This document shows positions 48,391 to 60,718 of a stretch of 64,000 nucleotides of DNA, piece after piece. Numbering within the stretch: position 1 is the stretch's first letter; every line of letters starts with the position of its first letter. Position numbers and translations under genes: made by a program. This stretch comes from Rhodamnia argentea (taxonomy: Eukaryota > Streptophyta > Magnoliopsida > Myrtales > Myrtaceae), in NCBI RefSeq assembly GCF_020921035.1, contig NC_063160.1:21735595-21799594 (forward strand), read 5' to 3'. The notes beneath the pieces are model-generated. The model did not search any database, was not told the origin of the DNA, and was given only the letters and a program-made list of their open reading frames with translations.

Positions 48391-49231
48391 AGGCCATTGG
48401 TTTGGACTCCCGCACTCAAAACTGTGTCGGAACACGCGGGGCTTTGTACGTACTCAGAGTCAGAGAGAAGCCCATCCCCATCCAAACGGGCCGGGCAGGC
48501 TCGCTCCAGATTTGAGCCGAACCGCCAAGTCCGAAAACTCGGAAACCGAACCAAACCTAGATTGGTTTTATAAGGGTATGAAGGTAATTTGCCTATGATC
48601 GCTGCTCAACATAGGCCGAATTCCCTACAAGAAAAGCACCCCAACTTTAGAACGAGTCCCAATAATATCCCAAATTTTTTTGTCTCAAGAAGAATCCCGG
48701 AATTTGGGCCTAATCCCAAATCTGCCCGGAACTTTTTTTGCCTCAGAAAATACCCAAACTTTAGGTCTAATCCCAAATTTACCTCACATTTTTGTTTTTT
48801 GTTTAAGAGAAAATCACCAATTTTAACCGGTGCTGAGAATACCTAGAGTACCACAACTTGTGTCCCGTGCTCACTTGAGTGTCACAACTTTCAAAAATCG
48901 ATCACTTAGTACCATCGGTGATTTGCATTATCAAAAAATTCAACGTGGCATTCAACTAATATAAACCGACCAACTTGGCGAGCCGGAAAGTCGAATAAGC
49001 AAATGAGATGCTAAACGACGTCACCCAACTCATCTTATTAAAGAACCCTTCGCTTCAACAATTTGGGGCAAAATCAAATTTCCTCAAGCGCCCTAAGCCT
49101 ACCGAACCAAAATCCACGATTTCCAATCCTTCAAATTGGCCAAATAATCTCATCAAATTCGCAATGGGGAGTAGAACTAGGAGAAGCGGCCATGAATCTA
49201 TGAGCAAAGGCCAATTGAACCTCTACATTTT

Positions 49232-49402
49232 TGCTATTGTGGGTTGCAAAGTCCAACAAAAATAGCTTGGACGAGAGATAATCCTAAGAGAAGATTTCAT
49301 GGATGCGCGAGGTATAGAGAAAACTTCAATTGTGGATATTTTCGGTGGATTGACGCAACATTATTGAGCCAAGCAACAGAGGTGATCTTGGAGCTACTTT
49401 AA
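49232..49402 (+). CDS. GRF-type zinc-finger reading frame carried by the MULE (degenerate)
   Basis: A 56-codon frame reads CYCGLQSPTKIAW, TRDNPKRRFHGC and CGYFRWID. This is the plant GRF zinc-finger consensus: C-x-C-G, then W-T-x-x-N-P-x-R-R-F-x-G-C, then C-x-x-F-x-W. A hydrophobic segment follows downstream in another frame at about 49,530-49,590 (YLILLLGFVWFMVIC), matching the membrane tail often found in these small plant GRF proteins. There is no start codon in frame directly upstream and the tail is out of frame, so this is a decayed copy. GRF domains are thought to bind single-stranded nucleic acid. Its place inside the MULE suggests element cargo, though whether it belongs to the element or was captured is open. 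Confidence 0.7.
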   Translation, partial: CYCGLQSPTKIAWTRDNPKRRFHGCARYRENFNCGYFRWIDATLLSQATEVILELL

Positions 49403-49739
49403 GGATGAGATGAACCGGTACATGCATTGATAGATGAGTTAGACGATATCGACTCGATGCAACAAAAATCAAGGGTTTGGGTGAACCATTGGAAAAAGGA
49501 ATTTTCAATGATGAAAATTCAAAAAGATATTTGTCGAGTGTATCTTATCTTGTTGTTAGGTTTCGTCTGGTTTATGGTCATATGTAACCCTATGAAAGAG
49601 AATAAGCTACTGAGTCTATCATAGTTTTTTTTTTTTTTGGTCGAAAAGTCTACCATAGTTAAAGAGCAATGAAATGTGTGGTTCTATTTGGAGCAATGAA
49701 TGTTACTTGTTGGAATGTTTTTATGCATGAATGTTCTCA

Positions 49740-50125
49740 CTTTTGGCAATTCTATGTATGTGGCTTGAATGGCAATACTTGACTAGGTTGAATATCCACA
49801 TATGGTTGATTTGGTGGAAATTGGTGTTTCTAAATGATAGATGATTTGCAATTTGTGTTGTAGTTTCTACAGCAAGAACACAGATGACTCTGCATTTTCT
49901 GGTTTGTTTTGGCCATTCTATGTATGGTGTTGAAGGACAAGCCAAGTTCCAAAAACATATGATCGATTTGGTGGAAATTGTGTTTGTGCATAATTATTGG
50001 TGTATATAAATGATATATTGTTTGCAATTTGTGCCGCAATTTCTACAGCAAGAGCATAGATGATTTTGCATTTTGTGGATGGTTTTCGGTCTTTTGCATA
50101 TAGTATTGAAGGATAAGACAAGTCC
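49740..50125. repeat. Imperfect tandem repeat, about 170-bp unit
   Basis: The pieces CATTCTATGTATG, GATTTGGTGGAAATTG, GATTTGCAATTTGTG and TTTCTACAGCAAGA recur in the same order at intervals of about 165-175 bp, giving two to three units. It lies just past the GRF frame inside the MULE. Non-coding. Confidence 0.65.
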
Positions 50126-50318
50126 CAAGAACTTTACGGATTATCGCTTGGATGCCACAAATTCTTTTCGATCGACCACTTAGCTTACTCAACTTTTTAA
50201 AAGGTGCCACTTAGGGCTCGCATGGCAACGATTTTTATTTGAAAAAGTGATTCTGATTAGAATTGATTTTTTTTTATTATATTCCATGAATAAGTTTTAG
50301 AGAATCGGAATGTGTTAA

Positions 50319-51276
50319 GGGAGTACGTGACAACCATTCTACTTATATGCTTCTATTCCAAACCTATTTCCGGAACAAGTTTGGAACGTAAACTCGTTTA
50401 ATAACGTAATTCTATTTTTCTATTTTTGAAACAAAATTTTGTTCCATAAATAGATTTGGAAGGGAAATCAGAAACAAAAAATTTTAGCTTTTCAAAAAAA
50501 TAGAAATCAAAAATAATAACCTCTCACTTTTTCTCAAGTACTTGACGCCGCCGACCATCACCTATCGTTGTTTGCCATTGCCCCCCGCCTCACCGTCGAC
50601 CGCCGCCGCCGACCCCACCTCCACCGACCATCACCTACCGCCAACCACCGGCCATCACCACCCTCCGCCAGCCACCTCAACTATGGCCGGCCGCCGCCAA
50701 CCTCCGTCAGCCGCCGCCAACAATCACCCACCGTCGACCTTCGCCGACACCAACCACTGTCCTCGGTCTCCCACCTTCGTTGCCCCTTGCCTCACCGTCG
50801 GCCGCCACCACCCACTACTAACCTCCGCCAGCTGTCGCCACCCACGCCCATGACCACCGCCGACCGCCGTTAACCACTGCCGACCTTCGCCGTCAACCAC
50901 CACTCGCCACTACCCGTCGCTAGTCGCCACCGACCACCACCCACTACCAACCTCTGCCGCCCATTGTCACCCTCGGCCGGTTGCTGCAATCATTGCCGGC
51001 CGTCGCCGACCACTTCCGACCTCCGCCGATCGCCGCAACTACCGCCACCACCGGAGTAAAAAATAAATAATATTTTTTATTTTTAAATAGTAAATAATAA
51101 TTTTCAAAAGTATAAATTTTGAACTGTTGTCTAACGAACTTCTATTCCAATATCATAAATTTTATGTCGTTATCAAACGCGTTTTTTCGCTCAAAAACTC
51201 ATCCAGAAATAGAAATAAAAAAATTTATTTCTAGCCAGGAATCTATTTCTAGTACGGAATAGTTGTCATATACCCC
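50319..51276. mobile_element. PIF/Harbinger-like element with GC-rich core
   Basis: The left end GGGAGTACGTGACAACCATT is an imperfect inverse of the right end, whose complement reads GGGGTATATGACAACTATTC. Both are flanked by TAA (50,316-50,318 and 51,277-51,279). A TAA duplication plus G-rich ends fits PIF/Harbinger or Tourist-like elements. The core, 50,545-51,055, is a long C-rich CCGCCGACC-type low-complexity tract on the plus strand. It translates only to Pro/Thr/His-rich repeats and is not a credible gene. Confidence 0.6.
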
Positions 51277-53040
51277 TAAGTAATTGCACAAAATTTTTGT
51301 TCCTAGAATAGAAACAGGTTTGATAACATGAAAATAATTTCTCATCCCAATTTTTGGCATTTAAGTCAAATAATTTCATAGTGACTTTGTGAAATTTCAT
51401 CATACATTTCTAATTAAGTAGAGATTAATTCATATTAGTTCTCTTATATAACTTATTGCATGTTGCATATAACATATTGTCGTGCTATTCTGTCCAATTG
51501 TCGTGTCATAACGTGTCATTTTAAACTTAAAAAAGGAGAGACCAAGTTGGGTTAGTGTGTGATTTCAAATTAGCTCGAGTCCTACCAGGCCCGTACCAAA
51601 TCGCAACAAGGGAATATCGGATCTAATCTTAATATGATTGATAGCATATCTATGCATATATGCAAATGGAGTTGCCACTAGTCTTTGAGGAAGGTATACT
51701 GAAAACCTTATCGAGCGATCGGGAGAAACCGTTCAATTCTACACGACTAAAGAAATCTAGGGTCCCGAGACTTGGTTACATCGATATTTCCACCGATACC
51801 CTTTCAAGACCGAAGTTGAGTATTTTCTAAACATGTTTCATGCAAATTTTTAATTTATTTTTAAACCTAGGAGGTAAGCCAATGTTAAGTGTTCACAAAG
51901 GTTGTTTTATCTTTTTCTAAATTTTTTAAAACTAGACTAAGTCAAAAGTACTTAAACCTAAATAAATCACAACCAATGAAATCAAGTGCATAATCAAGAA
52001 ATCATGGCTTGATAAATTGCATCACAAGATCCTAATGAAGCTCTAATGGCTTAGAGAAATGTGGTTCGAAAGGGTGGTTATGATTTTCCTAAAAAAGAAT
52101 AAAATCCATAAAATTTAAGGAATTTTTTTTAGGCCCAAACTTATGAAAACGAGTTCAAACTAGCCTAATCAAGCTTATTTTATTTTTAGAGATTTTCTGA
52201 TCTCATTTATTAGAATTTTTTTCAATATATTTTCAAATTTTTTATTTTTTATTTTATAATCTTATATAATTTTCTTTGAAAATAAGACCCCGTTCTGTTT
52301 TAGATCAAGGGAAAAATGATGAGAGAACAAAAAGGGAAAAATAAGAGACGTGGAACTTCATTCTGTTTTGTAATTCTCCAAAGTAATTTTTTTAAAACCA
52401 ACTTTTTTTGTTCTTGTTTTTTCTCCAAAATTGTCCTCGGGAACAAAATTAGAATCATTTACATTACCAAATATGATTATCATCCTTTTTTGTTTCGGAA
52501 AATAAAATCAAATAACCATAATAGTTGTCAACTTGTCATGCATGCCCTTAAGTTCCTTAACTCTTTAAAAGTTGCAATTAGGTTCCTCAATTTTCTAAAA
52601 GTGACTACTTAGGTTCACTTTCTTAAACACATCCTGTAATAATTTAACTTACACTCGCGTGTCTCGATCTTGTCATCCTATAATAGCTTACAATAACAAG
52701 ATAACTATTATGTTAAGATGCCATCAACCTTGGTCTAGGTTTAAACTAAATACCATTGCATTATGCATCAAACAACAACACAATCAATAAACTAGCAAAA
52801 CCATGTTCTCTAACATCAACCACGGGACGATGTCCTTAATTAAGACCGAAAATATTACTACTAAACACACCAGCCAAAATGCAGCGATAAAAAGCCTAAC
52901 AGCATTACTACACAATTTTTTATAATAATAAAAAAATTTATTGCACAATACATAACCAACCAAGATGCAACACAAAACACCTAACAACATTGCTGCACAA
53001 CGCAAAATCATATTGAGTGATTGGGTATTTTGATGGCGAG

Positions 53041-54025
53041 TTATTTTGTATTATCAAATCTCATCGATAAGCAAAACACGGGACTTGTACCGGTTGAATC
53101 ACAAGAAGGATACTTAGTCTTCCTTCTCCGTTGAATTGCAACATCTTCATTATCATCATTCTCCGAGCTACCATTGTCATCATCACTGCTTTCCTTATAT
53201 TCTGTATCGCCACTATCATTCAAAGGAGCTCCATCTTCCATATTTACATACATGCCATCATCCAACAACCCAAGCTCCGAACCAAAAAAAAAAAAAAAAA
53301 AAACAACAACACAAGTGGTGCTTCCCTCCTTTGAAATGCCCTCGCTTCTTCTCCCGCTTGTGCAATTTCTTCATTGTCAAAACCACTTTCAGCAAACTGT
53401 ATGCACTAATGTTTTGTCATCTTCATCATTGGACAATACAACTTCCCAAAAGCCCAAGTTTATTCTAGTCGATTCTTCGGGCAATGTGTCTTTACCATCG
53501 GATGTGTCACCAGTTCTCTCAAGTTGCTCACATAGCTCTTAACACACGAGCTGTATGGAAAGTCACAGTGTCCTCTATTGTCAAATCTCTTTCTTAAACA
53601 TATCAATGACCACCCCGGGTTTCAATACCTGCTTCCTCATCTTCATCACCATGATATTCAACATACGCATGAACTTCATGACCAAGAAGAAAATGATAAA
53701 TAAGATCTCTCATAGCACTATCATCAAGCATTTATCTCAAACCATCCTCAAGGCTCTTACTAGGTATTTGATAATGTAGTTTCCCTATTTTACAGCATAG
53801 CTGTTCTATTATATCTTTCTTAAAGTTTTTATATGATAGCCTGTTCACACCGATAAGGACAACAGTGACATTTCCACCGATATATTCCCACTCTTTGTCC
53901 CCAGCAACAAACTCTTCACCATAGTAAATATTGATGGGCGTAGTGGTATCATCCAAGTTCACCCTATACCGAAGACAAAAAAAAATTATTTCTATAATAG
54001 GAACCACAACGCATACAAGCGACAA
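53041..54025 (-). pseudogene. MULE transposase, N-terminal part, degenerate
   Basis: At 53,732-54,025 the minus strand reads TPINIYYGEEF, EWEYIGGNVTVVLIGVNRLS and LHYQIPSKSLEDGLR. This is the PB1-like N-terminal domain of plant MULE transposases. After an in-frame stop the same frame continues MLDDSAMRDLIYHFLLGHEV. At 53,041-53,268 come an acidic stretch and RRRKTKYPSCDS, then PVFCLSMRF, matching the segment that precedes the MuDR DNA-binding domain. Nothing resembling the DDE catalytic core follows. Several stops and frame changes make it a dead copy. Confidence 0.7.
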
Positions 54026-55287
54026 CTTCGGAAATCGATCCCCATAACTGCATGACTTTAACTAAACAATAATTTTGGGTGTCGACCAAGGGACACAAAA
54101 CGACAAAGTATTACATTTCCTAAAATAAAGCAATCACATTTACACTCTCGCACCAAACTCTAATATTGGCCCTCCAAGATATCGCATTTTCTCTCGCTTG
54201 TATCCGCTTTCAATAACACCAAATTGAATAAGCATTCACGCATTTTGTTGTTCAATTGACACAAAACATTAAATTACTAACCTTTGCTTTTGTTGACCAA
54301 GTTTCGTCACGCGACAAACCGTATTTGCAAGTGAGAACTAGATTTGCTTCAAAGACTAAGTGTTGAGGAAGATCGAAGCGCTAATTTGAGATTATAGAGT
54401 GTGATTGAGATGAGAATAGAGATTGATTAGAGAGCGGGAGAGAGTTGCAAGCCCAAATTTGCAATTCAAAAACGAATGTGCTTTTTTTTTTGTCTCGGAA
54501 GCCAATTGGTTAAATGCAAGCCTAATTGACTTGATGGAGAGAAACGACACCTTTTTTGTTAAAGATAGAAACGACATCGTTTGCGTTTAAGAAGGAGACA
54601 CGGTGAGAAAAAATTTCCACGTTGGACTTCCAATTATTTTTTTAATAGCCACTTTAGAATGAAAAACATTAAGTAGAAAATCCACGTAGGATATTTTGCC
54701 GGAAGTGACACTCAAGTGAACGATTTTACTCGACGCGGCACTTAAGAGAGTGAAAAAAAAGTTATGGCACTCAAGTAAACATCATACACAAGTTACGATA
54801 CTTCAAGTGTCTTTCTCCCAATTTTTACTCTAATATTAAATTTGCCCCCATTAGCCATTTGTCTAAAAATTATTGTTAGTCATCCCCAATTTTCATATCC
54901 TAAAACGACTTCTTTTTGGAGAATTTCAATAATTTTTATTGTGGTGTATGTGTTATCCATGTGAAAATGCTACGTTGGTCCGTCCCTATCACATCATTAC
55001 TTTGTTGATGTGGATTTATTATCGGCATGAAAATACCTAGTCAAGTTGGGACTGGACTCGGGTTGATTCGATAATAAATTGAAAGTTTGTGTTTTTTTTT
55101 GGACAAAATAAAATTTTGGGTAGTTTTAGGACTAAACCTAAAGTTTAGGTTTTTTTTTTAAACAAAAAGAAGTTTAGGACATATTTGGGACTAGAACTAA
55201 AGTTGAGGGTTTTTTCTAAGATAAAAAAAAGTTTAGGGTAAAATTGAAACTTGATCCAAAGTTCAGAGTTTTTTAGGGAATTTGGCC

Positions 55288-56072
55288 GCTTAACGTACAC
55301 TAATACCGCTACAATTCGGACTAATTCAGATGATTTAAGTGTTTTTCGCCTCAGGCCGGAAAACCAAAATTAGAGGATTATCCCCTTTCGTTTCTCAATT
55401 CTGCCTTTTGTTTCCTTAGTAGGATGCTCAAATTTGATTTACATGCGAATAGTTAAATGATGAGAAAGATTTAAGATGTTTAATATTGATTTATAACTTC
55501 CATTTCAAGTTATATATATCTGCAAACAATGTAGAAATTTGATATGAAAAACCAACAAGGTAGTTCGAAAGCCTTTGCCACCAAAGCCAACATCGACAAG
55601 ATTATCATTTCGATCGAATCATTCTTTCCGGTCAATCCAACACCAATACAACAACAGATAGAAACAAAACATCAAACCCGAGCCGTCCTCAGAGGAAAAG
55701 AAAAGAAGTGGGAGTGAGCCTTATTCACTTACACACCACCAAATACATGGAAAACTCGAGAGGATAATCTCAAAAATGAACCAACAATGGTCCTCCCCAG
55801 AATTCCCATGCAGTATGAAGGTATACAACACGGAATGAAAAGAATAATCAGCCTAACAATCAAATAATATTGTCTAAATCTTAACACCATAATGTCTTCT
55901 CAGCAGTTTGGAAGGAGTCTCAACATGCGAGCGCTCAGAGCATTTTATAGGTTAATAACTTAATTAACTGACAAGCAGCTATCGCCTCACAGAAGTCCTT
56001 ACTAGCCCTAGCTATGTCTCTCGAGCAAGAAGATCGCCCTGTAATTTATAAGCTCATCCGTTGTTACTTCTC
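55288..56072. other. Intergenic region and probable IF-3 3' UTR
   Basis: AT-rich DNA without a recognisable exon. The part from roughly 55,700 to 56,072 is less A/T-simple and adjoins the IF-3 stop codon, so it probably contains the 3' UTR. Confidence 0.4.
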
Positions 56073-59000
56073 TCAAGCTTTTGGTGCCTCACCATGATTG
56101 CTGGGAACACTATTTCTAGGGGAACTAAATAACCCAAAACTCGAGCGTGAGGGGCGAGGAGGAGTCTCGGCTTTCTTAGACTCTCCTGTTAAATGTGAGG
56201 TATGTGTATCTGAAGGAGTTTGCCTCCTTTGATATGGAACCTCTTGTCTTCTTGGAACCTCAGGCTGTAACCTGTGAGAGTCTCGCACCCCTTGGCTCCT
56301 AGATTGTGCAAACCTATTATTTGCTCCTCCCCTCGCATACCTGTTCTCAGTTTCTGTGGAAGGCTCTCCTATGTTCACTGGATAATTAGGGTTTGATGAA
56401 GAGGGAGCTCTTCCAGTCCTATAGTTCGCCCCACCAGTTGACCAGCCAGCATAGCTGCCTGCAGCGTTTCCATTGTCAGAAAATATCTCTTTCTCAGATT
56501 CCAAGCCTTTTTCACCAAGGTCCTCATCTTCAAAGTCTCCCTCCTTCTCAGATCCCAAGCCTTTTTCGCCAAGGTCCTCATCTTCAAAGTCTCCACCGGG
56601 TTGACCTGCCATATCTTGTTTTATATCTCCAGACAGCTTCTTACCTTTCTTAGGCGGACCAAACTTTGCATGCCTGACAATGACATAAGCCTGTTCCTTT
56701 TCCACCCTTGGTCCACTTTCTACTACCGCTACATCTTCAATCTGCACAGATAGTTAGTACAAGAAACTTCAACCAGATAGCAAGTTTAAAAAGAACGAGC
56801 GTGACAACTAAAAACCAATGAGAATCAGAATCTTTAAGAATGTATGGCTGACCAATGCAGAAAGTCGAGTTAATAATCCTCCCAAGTCTTGATCTTCAGT
56901 ACCCATTGCCCTACACTGTAAGAGCCATAGGGGAGAGAGCATCTTAATAGAGACAGAAAGGAAAGATCCCATGTAGCCTTGTCTGTACACTTCAAGAGCC
57001 CATATCCAGTGAATATGTGAATAAAGCAAGACTTTATGCAAGGTTTACCAACGTAAAAACCTTTTGGTTGCTAGTGCTACTAGTACACACACCACATGCA
57101 TACGAACTGACCTGCACAAAATGATAAGAGAAAGCTTCCATGTACGTGTCCTTGTATCAATATATTGCCCAATTTAAGATTTTTCATTAAGAAGCGAGAT
57201 TGGGACTTGCTGCTATTTCCCTAACATGTCTCTAACAAGGATAAAGAATCAGCACATACTGTTGGAATCCTTCGTCCTTGTAACAATATATTGCCCAATT
57301 TAAGATTTGTCATTAAGAAGCGAGATTGGGACTTGTTGCTATTTCCCTAACATGTCTCTAACAAGGATAAACAATCCGCACATATTGTTGGAATCCTTCT
57401 TTAGCATGAGAAGAACACTAAACTTCTTCTACAAATAATACCCAGCACAGTTCATAAATCCTCGTAGCAAAGAAAAGCCCTCCTAAGCTTCAAGAGAAGT
57501 CCAGCTCGCCATATAGAAGCAGAATCCACATTAACATCAGGACACTATTCCAAATTGACGAAGAAACACGAGCATATGCAAATCAAACTCTCATGCAACC
57601 CTTGCAATCCCCAAAACTTCCTTAGCATGATCCCAGAAACAAAGCATACAAAATTATGCAGGTAACAAGTTAATATGCTTTAACCAGGAAAAAACTCATC
57701 CAGACTCATACAATGGAGAGCAAAATTATGTAAAATTACTGCATTATTCAACATTAACCAACATTCCGAATTTAATCAATTTATCCAACACCCACCATGA
57801 AAAACGACGCAAAAACCATCTCAAACATTGAAGAAAAGAAAATAAAAATAGGCCAACAAGTATCACGCGCCATAAACTAGAAAATGCGGCATGAGTATAT
57901 ATAAAGGCACAATAACAATACCCTCACACGGTAGCCACGTTCCATCAACCTTTTGACCGTGTCTGCTTTCGTCTGTAGGTCCTTCTGTTCCTGAAAGCAA
58001 AAAGGAGAAACACAGAATCAATTTTCCTTCATGATTCATGAATTGTCCACATATGCATGCACACACGCATATAACATGGGAGAGTCAGCGAAGAGTTAAA
58101 TAGGGAGGAGTGTGGGCGCACGCTCGTGCATGCACTTGTGTGTGTAAAATTGCTATCATGATCTGTGGGAACAAGTCTGACTAGATAAAAAAAGGGGTGA
58201 GGAAAGAGAAGGCAATGATATGTTGGTAGGGGGCAAGAGAGCAAAAGTGACTCACTGTCTTTCCTTTAAAACGAACTTCTTTGCAATCTCCTTTTCGTAG
58301 AGTCACCCCTGACTGCATAAACACAATTTACAAACTAAGTAGTATGTCCCGAGAGAGACGTAAATGTCTGACAAAACTAACTTGGGAGAGAAAAGGTTTA
58401 GAATTCTTAGGAAATAATTACCTGACTTTTAGCACGGTCCTTGTCCTTCAGCTGCTGTTTATACTTCTCCTTATGGAAGTCCATAATCTTACACACAGGT
58501 GGATTAGCATTTTTCTGAACCTGCATATTGCATGGATTTAGAAGCTCGCTTTGTCTTTCTTGTACCCAAAAATGGCAAATATGTTCACCCATTTGCTCGC
58601 TCAACCAAGCCTACATGCTTCTAGGAGACTTGACTGACTAGGCAAGTAACAATAGTCTATGTAAAATTGACCTTTCTTTAACTCCCAATATTAGGCTGGG
58701 CTGACTACCGAATATAAAAGGTTGAGCAGATACTAAGACACATAAATCTAGACAAGGATAGCCAATGTCCATCCCATGACATAAGGACAACTCAGTCCAC
58801 GTACAATAGACAGTGTCTAGCCAGGCAAGAAGGTTATGGAGTAAGCTATGATAAGTAACTCACTGTCAATTGCTAAAGGCTGATAGTACAATTGTCACGC
58901 CATTTTTGGACGTCTGTTTTGACCATTGATGGTCATTACAAACTATACCAAATGAAGATACTAAACAATCATAGGAATATCTAACTTGTCGACTGCACCA

Positions 59001-60370
59001 GCTCTTAATACCTACCGCATTTGAAACTTCATTCAGATAAGTACACTGTGGCAAATTACCTCAACTAAATCAAGATTGAGTTTTCTCGCTCGTTCAAGTG
59101 CTTCACGGATTGAGACTACAAAATGCCCTGCACATGTAGAATGGTCGTACGAAAGCTTTGAATTACCGCTTTCTTAAAACATACAATCACATTGTTATAA
59201 CACCAGGTAGAATAGACAGTTACCCAGCTATAAAACCATATGCAAAGATTCACAATACCAGTACAAAGCAGTAACACTCTTATCAAATTAATCGTTGACG
59301 TCAAAACCTAGATCAAGAGGCATTCAAGAGGCGTAAATTTCTCATTTGGTTTCCAGGGTTTTAATTTCCTGCTGCTGCTGCTGCTGCTAAAGTGGACATG
59401 GAGATCAAAAGCTCAGGATAGTACAAAAATATGCAGGCAAAATGAGATGACACATAAGCTGGCAGGACAAGAGTGACTTCTTCTTTACTTGCCCGTACAA
59501 ATGGACATTTTTTTCATCATGTCCAAACCCATTTTAGGCCTTCATGAGTACATTCCAGCGTCAAAAGAAGTGGATATACCCTCATTCATCCACTCCAAGC
59601 ACTCCAGAGCCAACACCCGTTAACACAAACCTTCCACACAAAATTTTGCAGAGAAAGCAATCTATGCAGACGGCATGCTCCAAATAAACCAGCAAAATTT
59701 TCCTCGTCCGTATAACTACCGAGAAGCAATACTGTGACTTTGATCCTTTAGAGATGTACCTTCATCTGTCACGACCCGGACTATTTTCGCTTTAATTTTC
59801 TCATTCAGGCACGGCCCACTGGAGTCCTTAGCTTCCTCTTTCGGCCTAGCCTGCCGTTTTGTCCAACAAGCATGGGCAGTCAATACGCAAGTACTCCAGA
59901 AACAAAAATGAAAAATGTCTGCATTGCTATTACAACAAAAGCGAAACCTCTACAACACAGCAATATAGTTCCAACCGAGCACACTAATATTAATAGCTAG
60001 GCAAAAATGCCTCGCTCAATATGGAGTAAAAGGATCGCAACTGGGAAAATCAATCCCTTCTCATTCGAAAAATGAATCTGGCAGTACTCGATCACACGAA
60101 AAAACAAAATAATCCCAAGTGTCGTCCAAGAAACCTGAATTACGGAGTTTCTTCAATTACCTGAACCGGTGCAGCAAAGAACCTCACGTTGCTGCAGAAA
60201 TCAGTGGGTCGCCGCCGGATATCGGCGAAAGGTGCCGGTTTCGCCCCCATGGACGCACATGAAGTGGCGCAATCGTGCGTCGAAGCATAAAAGGATTGAG
60301 CGTAATATGACTTGATGTAGTTGGACGCGTGACGGAGCTTCGACTGGTTGAGTCGATACCAGCACACCAT
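56073..60370 (-). CDS. IF3-1: Mitochondrial translation initiation factor IF-3
   Basis: Organellar initiation factor that binds the small ribosomal subunit and proofreads start-codon choice. Eight exons: 60161-60370, 59760-59850, 59060-59127, 58422-58520, 58256-58312, 57922-57990, 56853-56915 and 56073-56741. They sum to 1,326 nt (441 aa plus stop). Residues 1-70 are Arg/Ser/Tyr-rich with few acids, a plausible mitochondrial transit peptide. The IF3 N-domain (about 82-155) includes GPCLNEKI and NPPVCKIMDFHKEKYKQQ. The C-domain (about 156-255) includes LRKGDCKEVRFKGKT, RGYRVRCRAMGTED and AYVIVRHAKFGPPKKGK. A tail of about 185 residues, rich in Ser/Arg/Pro/Gly, is typical of the plant mitochondrial form and absent from bacterial IF-3. 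It contains an 18-residue tandem repeat. Confidence 0.95.
56486..56593 (-). repeat. 54-bp tandem repeat in the IF-3 tail
   Basis: Two adjacent 54-bp units encode GDFEDEDLGEKGLGSEKE and GDFEDEDLGEKGLESEKE. They differ at one residue and stay in frame, which indicates a recent in-frame duplication within a disordered acidic tail. Confidence 0.9.
57148..57399. repeat. 126-bp tandem duplication in an IF-3 intron
   Basis: Two copies of a 126-bp unit (start GTCCTTGTA, end GGAATCCTTC) lie head to tail in the long intron 56,916-57,921. They differ at only a few positions, so the duplication is recent. It does not touch splice sites. Confidence 0.9.
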
Positions 60371-60718
60371 ATCGTCTATCTACAGAGAGAAATAACGCAT
60401 TCTCGACCTCGATAGACGGATCCGTGGAGTGAACCAGAGACGGGAATTGAAGACAGAAACCCTAATCAGAGCTGATTGATTTCCCCAATTTTGCCTTAAC
60501 CAGTGCCTACCGGTGCTGGGAATTGGTTAGTGCCCCTCGCCATTGGAAGCACAATCTTGAAGTTGGAGCGAGCAAAAACCAGCGATGAGAAGCGGGTTCG
60601 ACCCATTTCATTGATACGGGGCCCGAGTCCAGAGAAGGTTTGGGCAGCTAGGAAAGGAAACCAAACATGTCCGGCCTTAGCTAGTGATGCATGTTTGGCC
60701 CGTATATGGTTATCTGTA
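60371..60718 (-). promoter_or_regulatory. IF-3 5' UTR and proximal promoter
   Basis: About 350 bp separate the IF-3 start codon from the MULE at 60,719. No clear TATA box was seen. The sequence is less AT-rich than the intergenic DNA beyond the element, consistent with a housekeeping promoter. Confidence 0.35.

Larger units (their letters stand above)
48828..54819. mobile_element. MULE (Mutator-like DNA transposon), about 6 kb, defective
   Basis: The ends are inverted copies sharing AACTTGTG and a CACTTGAGTGTCA-type unit. They match the ends of the MITE at 22,446-22,821. The flanks AATTTTAAC (48,819-48,827) and AATTTTTAC (54,820-54,828) fit a 9-bp target duplication with one change. Cargo: the N-terminal part of a MULE transposase on the minus strand near the right end, and a GRF zinc-finger frame on the plus strand near the left end. 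The catalytic DDE part of the transposase was not found, and a second element (50,319-51,276) is inserted in the middle. The element is inactive. Confidence 0.75.
48613..55287. mobile_element. Outer inverted-repeat (MULE-like) element
   Basis: The left end (48,613-48,827) starts AGGCCGAATTCCCTA and contains three repeats of a CCCAAATTT...CTCA unit. The right end (about 55,060-55,287) is its reverse complement, ending TAGGGAATTTGGCC. The flanks GCTCAACAT (48,604-48,612) and GCTTAACGT (55,288-55,296) could be a 9-bp duplication with two changes. Without the inner MULE it would be only about 0.7 kb, so it was a non-autonomous element that later received the inner one. It is degraded. Confidence 0.6.

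Noticed and set aside
50542-50873. Overlapping Pro/Thr/His-rich frames of about 100 codons
   Set aside because: They come from the C-rich low-complexity tract inside a transposon, and several frames are open at once.
59370-59388. (CTG)6 trinucleotide run in an IF-3 intron
   Set aside because: Short intronic microsatellite with no sign of expansion or function.
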